Shown in pieces: positions 1 to 6,948 of a DNA stretch of 6,948 bases; position 1 is the first letter of the stretch; each line of letters opens with the position of its first letter. A program made the position numbers and the translations under genes. This DNA is from Candidatus Altimarinota bacterium (GTDB lineage: Bacteria > Patescibacteriota > Gracilibacteria > BD1-5 > UBA2023), in NCBI GenBank assembly GCA_003488655.1, contig DNKW01000030.1:1-6948 (forward strand), read 5' to 3'. The notes beneath the pieces are model-generated. The model did not search any database and was not told the origin of the DNA. It saw nothing but the letters and a program-made list of their open reading frames with translations.

Positions 1-14
1 ATCCAACGTCAATG

Positions 15-31
15 TTTTTTGCTTGCATTAT
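15..31 (+). promoter_or_regulatory. T6-G...GCATTAT element upstream of the DsbA-like gene
   Basis: The leader contains TTTTTTG, then CTT, then GCATTAT. A nearly identical string, two bases shorter, lies inside promoter candidate P1 of the next gene (1106-1120). No clear -10 box follows here: AAATAT near 35-40, TATCCT at 44-49 and TATATT at 58-63 are all possible but none has a good -35 at proper spacing. It may be part of a promoter or a chance match in AT-rich DNA. The rest of 1-84 holds nothing else that I can support. Confidence 0.25.
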
Positions 32-84
32 AGGAAATATGTGTATCCTATGGGGGCTATATTATTTTTTATCTATCTTATACT

Positions 85-1005
85 ATGTCATGTTGTCAAA
101 ATAATGAAGAGAAGACAGAAGGAAAGAAAGGTTGTCATGGAAAAAAACTGGTGATACTTCTTCTTCTTGTCTCTATATTCACGAGTCTTGGAACCGGTTA
201 CTATTTGAAGTCTTCAATAGCAGATATGGTGATAGAGAAATATATGAATAATGAGTATCAAAAAGCTGGAAGCAAAGAAAACTATGATCTTCTTGCAAAA
301 GCGCAACGACTTCAAATGGAGGATCAGATTCCACAGATCAAGCAGTTCATAGCAAGCAAAGAGTGAACGAAACCAAGCGCTGACAATACTCCAAACGGAA
401 GCGAGACCGCAACCGTGGCAAAAACACTTACTCAGGATGAGATTGCAGCCATTAAGAAAACCGCCTATATCGAAGGAAACAAGGATGCACTTATTACTCT
501 CGTGGAGTACAGCGATCTCGAATGCCCCTTCTGTATCAGACAATTTACCGATGGAACTATCCAGAAAGTACGAGAAAAATATGAAGACAAGGTAAATTCC
601 GCCTTCAAAAATTTCCGTGGGGTTCCTCATGAAAATGCTGAGGCCGAGGCGAATGCTCTGCTTTGTGCGGGAGATATCGGTGGAACGGACAAGTATGTTG
701 CTTATTATAATGCCATCTTTACACGATCAAAGGGAGGAAATGGAACCGGATTCTCCAAGGATGCACTTCTGCCTCTTGCAAAAGAACTGAAAATCGATGG
801 AAAGAAATTTCAGACTTGCGTAGATTCTAAAGAGAATATCGCACGATTCGATGCAGAAACCGCCGAAGGACAAAAAATGGGTGTTCAGGGAACTCCCGGA
901 ACCGTTGTTATCAATAATCAAACGGGAGAATATGAACTTATCGCCGGAGCTTATCCAGTAAGTGAGTTTGAGCGAGTAATCAACAAGCTTCTCGGAATAA
1001 AATAA
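85..1005 (+). CDS. Membrane-anchored DsbA-like thiol:disulfide oxidoreductase (contains one in-frame UGA)
   Basis: This 306-residue protein probably introduces or handles disulfides in exported proteins on the outer face of the membrane. It has a cytosolic N-terminus with C3, C4 and C17-H18 among lysines, one membrane segment (about 22-41), a charged helical stalk (about 45-93), a Ser/Thr/Asn/Pro linker, and a thioredoxin-fold domain (about 111-306). The active site is C147-P-F-C150 after a VEYSDLE strand, and T270-P271 in a GTPG turn supplies the cis-proline. C194 (LLCAG) and C245 (QTCVD) match cysteines often seen in the DsbA/Thioredoxin_4 family. Lysines flanking the membrane segment on the N-terminal side predict a cytosolic N-terminus. 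The TGA at 364-366 (residue 94) splits the gene under the standard code; the same frame continues to TAA, joining the anchor to its domain. Read as Gly it starts a flexible linker. No Shine-Dalgarno sequence precedes the ATG. A terminator follows 7 bases after the stop. Family is confident; oxidase versus isomerase is not settled. Confidence 0.9.
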
Positions 1006-1011
1006 TCTTCT

Positions 1012-1060
1012 TTGCAAAACAAAACTCTCATTCGCAATGAATGAGAGTTTTGTTTTGCAA
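1012..1060 (+). terminator. Perfect 22-bp hairpin, probable intrinsic terminator
   Basis: Arms 1012-1033 and 1039-1060 are exact reverse complements around the loop GCAAT. The inner part (CTCTCATTC / GAATGAGAG) makes a hairpin followed by TTTTGTTTTG, the U-rich run expected of a Rho-independent terminator; the matching A-rich run lies on the 5' side, so the structure could also work on the minus strand. It begins 7 bases after the TAA of the DsbA-like gene and separates that gene from the promoters ahead of the next one. The unusually long perfect stem could also protect the mRNA 3' end. Confidence 0.85.
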
Positions 1061-1101
1061 ACTGATTACAAACGAGATTTTATTTTTAACACGATAGGAA
1101 T

Positions 1102-1130
1102 TTGCTTTTTTGTGCATTATTTGATATAAT
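1102..1130 (+). promoter_or_regulatory. Promoter candidate P1 (extended -10)
   Basis: TTGCTT at 1102-1107, a 17-base spacer, and a perfect TATAAT at 1125-1130 preceded by TG at 1122-1123 (extended -10). The -35 is poor (3 of 6), as is tolerated with an extended -10. Predicted start is near 1137, leaving a leader of about 77 bases before the ATG at 1214. It lies just downstream of the terminator, as expected for a new transcription unit. Confidence 0.6.
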
Positions 1131-1151
1131 CGTAAAGATGCACATAAAAAT

Positions 1152-1179
1152 TTGACTTATTTTGTATTTTTATTATAAA
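1152..1179 (+). promoter_or_regulatory. Promoter candidate P2
   Basis: TTGACT at 1152-1157 (5 of 6 to the sigma-70 -35 consensus), a 16-base spacer, and TATAAA at 1174-1179 (5 of 6). Predicted start is near 1186, giving a leader of about 28 AT-rich bases before the ATG at 1214. Together with P1 it would form a tandem promoter for the large exported-protein gene. The region is AT-rich, so chance matches are possible. Confidence 0.6.
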
Positions 1180-1213
1180 TTAGCGAATTACCTTATATAT
1201 AACACATTATTTT

Positions 1214-4021
1214 ATGAAAAATAGTCAGGGGCCTTCTCTTTCAAATGCTGCAATGACCGCAGGTATTCTCATCGCTCTCTCTGGCCATGCGTGAGCGAAT
1301 GAACAGACGGAAAACACCTCCCCTCTTCTCACTCCTGCTGAATGACTCACCACCCAAGTACAGTCCAATGTGGCAGGGACACTCTCTTTCTCGAGAGATT
1401 ATCATGGTGTGCGTTATGACACGACCACCAACACTCTCATTATTTGAGCATTGAATACTGCCCAAGATAAGGGAGAGCAGACAAATGAAGAGGATTTGAA
1501 GAAAAAGATAGAATTCTATGAACAGAGGGATATAGAAACATTCTTCCTATTCGATCTTGATATATTCAATGCTGTCTATGGAGGAGATTTAAGTGTTCTT
1601 GACGTTTTTCCGGAGATAACAATGCTCCTTGAAAAACGAGATTCCCTTCTGGAAGAAAAAGCAAAAGCACCCACTGAAGAATCATCAAAAATAATAGATA
1701 AAAAACTTTTGAGCATATCAAAGGAGATAACGAAAATGAAAGAGCATCTTTCTGTCAAATATATGCAAGACGTGGCGAAAAGAATCAAGGAACTGCTTCC
1801 GACCTATGAACAGAAAGTTGCATACGTGGAGAAAATAAACACAGAGAATGGAAACTTTGCGAATTTTGTTACATTTTTCCAAGCGATTTTGCAGAATGGG
1901 ACAACGATTTCCATTCAAACTCCCCTCTACAAAGACACTGCATACCTTCCAGAGATTTCACTCCGAGGACTTGTTACAAAAACATCTCAGGTAAATGAAG
2001 GGGCTTATACCCCAGAACAAAAGACAAGCTATGCAAACCATTTCATAAGCCTCAAGGATGTTCATAATATCACCATATTGTCGAAGTCCATCAATGAATC
2101 GAATGTTCTTGATTATCTTGCCGACCTCGATAACGATGGAAAGGTCTCCGACAAAGATATCGGGGTTTTTTCCGGTAAACAACTTTCCACGCTTCTACAT
2201 GAAACAGAAACGCAGATGACTGTAGATGGAAAAGGAAAAGTTTTTTATAATAATCTTTCCTATATATTTGGACTTGTCGGGATGAAAACAGTACTCAATA
2301 ATCGGACGGATCTCGTCGCCCTTCTTCAAGTGAATCCTCTCGCAAAACTTCGATTCAATGACGCCTTCAATAGGCTCAATATCTCTGGAGCGGATGTTGG
2401 ATACGTTCTCCGATACGGATCAGAGTGACTCAAGAAATGGGAACAGATGAAAGGAAAAGTATTGAAGAATCCTCTCGTGGGAAAACTTTTTACAAAAATC
2501 CATGACGGGACAAGGAATCTTGGAACAGAAATCAATAGATTGAAAAATGAGGGCATTATTACCAATAAGGAATATGCTCTTATGATTGACGATCTTCAAA
2601 AAACAGTGAATAGTGCGAAATTTGAAGAACAAGTAATGTCGCAAACCCTGAGCTTGCTGTCAGGATTTAGTGCTATGTATTTTTCGTCCAAATACGGCGG
2701 AGTGCAAGCAAACTACTCAAATCAAGCCATAAATACGCAATTTCCCCATGCGATGAAAAAATTCATCGACAGCATCAAACTCAGTACCGGTATATACAAT
2801 ACGGATAAGGGAAATATGCTTATGGCGGGAATTACTTATGAATGAGTGAAACAAATGAGTGAAACGAGCGCTCTCAACTTCGGAATAGGAGTGAACCTTG
2901 GATTCGGATCCAATAATAATGTTCTCCCGGTATTGAGTCTCGGACATATTGCCCAAACCAATTCCGAAGAACTCAAAAACGCAGGAATAGCGGATTTTCA
3001 TCTTGATGAAAAAAGCTTTAGAATAGGAGGAAGCCTTTCCATGATCAATACCCATGGTTCCATGCTCGGAATCGGAGCTGGATGGAACTCAAATAGGAAA
3101 TCGGCAATCGAAAAAAAAGCAGCGGAATTTTCGAAACTCCTTGACGGTATGTTCGCCTGCGATACGTCGCTCCCCCTTGAAGCATGCATGCAATATATAC
3201 AAAAAATGATTACTTCCCCAGGATATGAAAAAGTGCTAATTCTCTGAGAGGGGCTTCTCAGTACAGAAAGCAGGTTTCGCACACTCGGTTTTGATAGTAT
3301 GAATACAAATGAGAAACGCCGGGTTCTTGAAGACGAAAAAATGTTTCAACTCATGAAATTTCTCAATTTTCAAGCATCGAACGAAGCAGAAAAAGGATGG
3401 AATGTAAGCGGGTTCTGACTCGGACTCAGTATACTTACAAAAATAGCGGGGATTCCATTTATTCCGGGAATAGAAATGTCAAAAATTTCTATGAATCACA
3501 CTCCCGATCAAGCAAAAAAGATGATGGGAGAAATAATGGAACAGGAAGGAATGGGAGAAACAACACTCCTTAGTAAGGACGATTCAAAACTCGGAGAGAA
3601 TCTCGAAAAAATGCTCGGAATTGAATGACTGAAGGTGTCTTATGAAGGCGGATATCTCAAAATAACGTCCGTTTGATCGAACTTACTGGACTTTCTCTCC
3701 AAAAATGGAGTGGATGTTCGCATGGCAGTTTCCAAAAAAATCACCTCTCATATTTCTTACGAAAGAAATATGCTTATTATCGGCGATGTCAAAAGGATGT
3801 CTCTTTTCAGTACTCTGACGGCCGATGGGAAAAAAATCACCTTTACCATCGGGGACAACAAATGAACGAGACGAACGGTATCATTCTCCCCTTCTTTTGC
3901 AAAGACCCTTGAAAATCATACACCTATGCCAATTAGTGGTATAGAACTCATGCGGGAAATCAACACGCAACAGCAAACGGAAAATCTTCGCGAGAAAAAA
4001 TTCGGCCTTGGTATTTTTTAA
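1214..4021 (+). CDS. Large exported protein of unknown function, 935 residues, ten in-frame UGA codons
   Basis: I do not recognise a family. The start at 1214 gives a signal peptide: short n-region with K2, hydrophobic stretch about 12-24, and likely cleavage after A26-G27-A28, where G27 is itself a TGA. Residues about 134-194 are charged and heptad-like, suggesting a coiled coil. Residues 304-315 form an EF-hand/dockerin-type calcium loop (DLDNDGKVSDKD). From about 480 onward, glycine-rich alternating strands dominate (for example FGIGVNLGFG and FGLGLSI), and the protein ends in FGLGIF. The only two cysteines are C649 and C658. In-frame TGAs are at residues 27, 44, 78, 405, 544, 678, 735, 805, 821 and 884; no TAA or TAG occurs before the TAA at 4019-4021, and no frameshift is needed, which argues against decay. 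No Shine-Dalgarno sequence precedes the ATG. Two promoter candidates lie upstream and a second large exported gene follows after 63 bases. A surface or adhesin-like role is inference. Confidence 0.85.
2123..2158 (+). other. EF-hand/dockerin-like calcium-binding loop
   Basis: These codons encode residues 304-315 of the 935-residue exported protein: D304-x-D306-x-D308-G309-x-x-S312-x-x-D315. Acidic or hydroxyl side chains sit at loop positions 1, 3, 5, 9 and 12, with Gly at 6, which is the canonical arrangement. Only one loop is visible, whereas dockerins carry two and EF-hands usually pair. It may bind calcium to stabilise the extracellular fold. Confidence 0.65.
2841..2865 (+). repeat. Short 12-bp direct repeat spanning an in-frame UGA
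   Basis: AATGAGTGAAAC occurs at 2841-2852 and 2854-2865, a 13-base period. Because 13 is not a multiple of three, the copies are read in different frames: the first as part of Glu-UGA-Val-Lys, the second as part of Met-Ser-Glu-Thr. It may be an old slippage event or chance. Confidence 0.5.
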
Positions 4022-4084
4022 AGAAAATCTCTTGTAATCAGAAAGAATTCTACACTTCATATATCCTATTATTCATCATCCTTT
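4022..4084. other. 63-bp gap between the two large exported-protein genes
   Basis: There is no hairpin with a U-tract and no Shine-Dalgarno sequence before the ATG at 4085 (the preceding bases are pyrimidine-rich, TCATCATCCTTT). TTGTAA at 4032-4037 and TATATC/TATCCT near 4060-4067 are too far apart (22 to 24 bases) to be a convincing promoter. Read-through from the upstream gene is the simplest reading, so the two genes are probably one operon. Confidence 0.55.
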
Positions 4085-6948
4085 ATGAATTCAAATAGCA
4101 GTTCCGGATTTATCCGAACATCTCTATCCGCTGGTACTTCTCGTTTGAGAACTAACCTCTCCTCAGTTGCAGCAGCCATTGCACTTGCATCTGGTACCGC
4201 CGCGTATGCGGAACAAAGCAATGTAAATCCCGTTAGTACGGATCATTCTCCCCAGATTGCCAAGCGGGTGGACACCACAAAAGACGGGGTTCAAACAACT
4301 CTCACAGCAAAATCCTCGGCTTCTGTTTCAGTGAACCATATGTCTGATGCGGAACTTCTGAAATATAATATCAATTTCTCGAGTGATCCAAATGCGACGT
4401 TTGTACTCGGATCCGAGAAGGATTTTGCAGGAAATTTGAGTGCTATGAAACAGGTACAGGGAGTTCGGATAGTGAAGGGAAATGTGGAATATACCCCATC
4501 GGTAACACTCGATAAGTATTTCAAAGAAGATTCTACTATATATAGTGGAACTGTGCAGAATGTTTTTAAAGGAAATACTTTCCTCCTCAAACATTTTCAA
4601 TGGTATCTCAATTCTCGACTTGGTGCGCAGGATATGGACATTTCCGGAGAAGCAGACTCTTCCACGGCACATAAAATCGCGAGTATCCTAAAAAACGAAC
4701 ATATCACTGCGGTTTTTACGAATGTGCTCGAAAGTTTTGGTTCTGAGGGACTTCGTATGCTCCAAGTGGGTGGAAAATCTGCCATAGTGTATACGAATCT
4801 ACCAGGAACAGCAGACAGTCAATCGATTGCAGTCCTCGATCTGCCCACCTATGATGAAACGGGGATCGTTTCATTCGTAAATGCATATAATAACGGGGTC
4901 TCCAATCTCCCTCTCTCGACTTTGAAAAATATCACATCCGTTCCCGGACTTGATCCTAACACCGCACGGATAGTCATACAAAATTGGGTATCCGCAGTGA
5001 ATTCCGAAGTAATAACTCCGAAATATTCAGCATCAAAGACTCTCGACAACATAGCCCCAGGAGGGAAAATCTCAGCAGTAAAAATCTCTCCCACTATTCT
5101 CTCTGGAAATGGGAAAATACTTTCCGGAAATCTTAGAGAGCAATCTGCGATAGGAGTAATCTTGCAACCGAGTAATATGAGCCTCTCATATCAGGATGAT
5201 ATTTCCCCGGATAAAATCAATATCAAAGCGAATCTTGGTCTTATCTTGGAGGCCTCGAATCAGGGAGCGAATTCTCGTGTCGCAGCGGAACTCATAATGC
5301 TCTATGGGATGGCGAAAACCGGAGCAAGCGTCTACCTCGAAAAGGGGTCAAATATGGAGAAGTTCGCTCTCTCTGTCGGGCATAAACTCGATAATGGAGA
5401 TACTATGAAATTTGATATCGCAAGTTTTTATCAGTATCTCGAGTACAGTTTTCCCGGGATAACTGCCAAACAGCGTCTTGCACCAAAGCAGATAGGAACT
5501 TCTGCAAGTTACACTCACAAGGAGCTCGATCGTGAAGCTATCGTCAAAGAACTCACAGGAACCATTCGTCTCTTTAAGCTCGAATCTTTGAGCGTCGGAG
5601 AGATTGGAAATATTACCCAGAATATTAATAGCATCTTTCAACAATTTCGTATCGATGGAGGAATTCAAGGAGGAAAGCGAGTCGAAGGAGAGCTCAATAC
5701 TGCAGTGGATGTCATGCAGCTTCTGAATCAAGGATTTAGCAACACACAAGTACGGCTCGATATCGCTCCAAATGTAGGATATGTCCGATACGATACCCTT
5801 CTCTGAAATGCCGGTTACAGTGAAATGAGTGCTGGACTCAAGACCAAACTCAGCGTTCTCTTTCCTGACCAAACCGTCAAAGGAAGTGTCTTTGTGGATG
5901 TAAAAACAGGAAGTGTCTATACACTATGAGCCGAACTTGCCAAGAAATTCAATTTCGGAGAAGGTGCTGTCTCGGTAGGATTCGCTTCATACGGAAATAA
6001 TCAAAAACCGGTAAAATCCATAGGAGGGAAATTCACTATTGATAACCCCTTTGGTCTTCAGGATGAGACAAGTACTAACGAGACCTCCAAATTTCCGTCA
6101 CTTTTCGCCACTTCAAAGAGCTCGAAATACTTGACGTATACAGATGCGGAGAGAGATCGCGGACTATCGGACGGATACAAGATTACGCCAAAGGTAGTGA
6201 CCCAAAATACACTTGAGGTATTGATCGATCAAACCACCTTCTTAGCTGGAGACAAGATCAATCTTGATCCGGTTACTAAGCTTATCAGTTCTCTGGAGTT
6301 CGATAATGGAGGATTTGCCGTTGCTTCTGTCGCTGGAATCAATGACGCGAGATATACGCCCTTTCTCAGTGTTGTAGGAGGAAAACTCGCCATCATAAAC
6401 TTCAAAGCACTCAACCAGCAGATGATCGCCGACGGTATTCCTGCCGGAGGGATTAAAAATCTCTTGGTATCAGTGAATGATGCAGGAGGACTTTCTCTCT
6501 ACAGTATCGATATAGTAAAATGATCTGTGAAGATAACTGCTCAGATTTTGAGAGCGTTCAATGTAACACCTGCACAGGCTGCAGCATTTCTTGCCGGTAC
6601 GAAAACTATTGCTGGGATAAATATTGAGAATATAGATGCTCCAACTCAAAATCTTGCTCCGACAGTGACACAAACTTACAATAGCATTACAGCGACAAAT
6701 AATATCAGTGATGCTGATGCACCAGTGCAAAATGTACTCTACTCTCTCTATGCGGCGGATGGAGTAACTCTTATCAAGAGTAAATCAACAAATATATTTA
6801 CTGCGGCGGATGGAGTGCTTCCAGGAACTTCCTATCAAGTAAGAACCAATGCTCTTGCACTTAATAAAACCACAAATCAATATGTTTTATATGTATCGCC
6901 ATTTACAACTATAACTACTGGCGTTACTCCGGACACTACTCCTCCAAC
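4085..6948 (+). CDS. Second large exported protein, at least 954 residues, three in-frame UGA codons, 3' end beyond the window
   Basis: I do not recognise the main domain. The N-terminus has a basic, Ser-rich n-region with R11, R20 and R22, a hydrophobic stretch about 25-36, and likely cleavage after A40-Y41-A42. Residues about 80-370 look like a mixed alpha/beta region. About 375-640 is rich in alternating strands and glycine (ANLGLILEA, AVSVGFASYG), as in beta-barrel or beta-sandwich proteins. About 853-950 resembles one FN3/Ig-like domain, followed by a TPDTTPPT linker typical of repeated extracellular domains, so more repeats probably follow. In-frame TGAs are at 5804, 5927 and 6521 (residues 574, 615, 813); the frame stays open to the window end. 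The signal-peptide region resembles that of the upstream gene (LS..A...I.IAL.SG.A ending near EQ). No cysteine occurs in the visible 954 residues. A surface-exposed structural or adhesive role is inferred from architecture alone. Confidence 0.85.
6641..6948 (+). other. Possible FN3/Ig-like domain followed by DTTPPT linker (within the second exported protein)
   Basis: Residues about 853-950 begin with an APTQNLAPTVT linker. They then show ISDADAPVQNVLYSLYAADG, a strand-turn-strand pattern, LPGTSYQVRTNAL (the G-T-x-Y-x-V motif typical of the FN3 F strand region), and a YVLYVSPFTTITT last strand. The Thr/Pro-rich VTPDTTPPT tail is a common joint between extracellular beta-sandwich repeats. The assignment rests on motif pattern, not alignment. 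Confidence 0.5.
6751..6816 (+). repeat. 15-bp in-frame direct repeat encoding AADGV
   Basis: TGCGGCGGATGGAGT occurs at 6751-6765 and 6802-6816, exactly 51 bases (17 codons) apart. Both copies are in the gene's frame and encode Ala-Ala-Asp-Gly-Val inside the possible FN3-like domain. Exact codon identity suggests a local duplication or gene-conversion tract rather than convergent protein sequence. Confidence 0.6.

Noticed and set aside
364..366. TGA as a true stop, giving a small membrane peptide (85-366) and a separate soluble thioredoxin protein starting at GTG 415
   Set aside because: The frame is unbroken across the TGA, there is no SD before GTG 415, and joining gives a normal anchor-stalk-linker-domain layout. 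The same pattern recurs at 13 other TGAs.
214..630. Minus-strand open frame of 138 codons
   Set aside because: It is opposite the DsbA-like gene, whose CPFC and cis-Pro motifs fix the plus strand as coding.
3673..3912. Plus-strand open frame of 79 codons in another frame
   Set aside because: It overlaps the continuous frame of the 935-residue gene, and its composition (frequent Arg, His, Cys, Trp) is unlike its neighbours.
1214..4021. A decayed pseudogene with many nonsense mutations
   Set aside because: All ten interruptions are TGA, none is TAA or TAG, there is no frameshift, and signal peptide and strand patterns continue across them. Random decay would produce all three stops and indels.
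4032..4067. A promoter for the second exported-protein gene (TTGTAA with TATATC or TATCCT)
   Set aside because: The spacing of 22 to 24 bases is well outside the usual 16 to 18 and the -10 match is weak.
5348..5872. Minus-strand open frame of 174 codons
   Set aside because: It lies wholly opposite the second exported-protein gene, including across its UGA at 5804, and shows no recognisable domain or start signal. It is a shadow frame.
85..6523. Selenocysteine at the in-frame TGAs
   Set aside because: Fourteen sites, mostly in non-redox contexts, with no hairpin noticed just after them and not at the CPFC motif. Selenoproteins usually have a single UGA at a redox site.

Overview
The window reads as ordinary, intact genes only if UGA is a sense codon. 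Under the standard code the plus strand breaks into eight or nine consecutive pieces. Every break is a TGA, the reading frame is identical on both sides of it, and no TAA or TAG lies between. Treating TGA as an amino acid gives three long genes: 85-1005 (1 in-frame TGA), 1214-4021 (10) and 4085 to beyond 6948 (3). Both complete genes end in TAA. I read UGA as glycine (translation table 25), which suggests Gracilibacteria or Absconditabacteria (SR1) in the Patescibacteria/CPR. UGA=Trp (table 4) is the main alternative and fits less well at several sites.

Layout: (1) 1-84 is an upstream region with no convincing promoter. (2) 85-1005 encodes a membrane-anchored DsbA-like thioredoxin-fold thiol oxidoreductase with a CPFC active site. 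(3) 1012-1060 is a perfect 22-bp inverted repeat that looks like an intrinsic terminator. (4) 1061-1213 is an AT-rich intergenic region with two good sigma-70-type promoter candidates. (5) 1214-4021 encodes a 935-residue exported protein with a signal peptide, a coiled-coil-prone segment, one EF-hand/dockerin-type loop and a glycine-rich beta-strand-rich C-terminal half. (6) 4022-4084 is a short gap without a terminator. (7) 4085 onward encodes a second large exported protein, at least 954 residues and open at the window end, finishing in a possible FN3-like domain and a DTTPPT-type linker.

How they may work together (inference): all three products face the outside of the cytoplasmic membrane. 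The two large proteins have similar signal-peptide regions and are probably co-transcribed. The first has exactly two cysteines (C649, C658) in 935 residues and the second has none in 954, so the C649-C658 pair is a natural candidate substrate for the neighbouring oxidase. I see no RNA gene, CRISPR array, mobile element or minus-strand gene. The functions of the two large proteins are not recognised.
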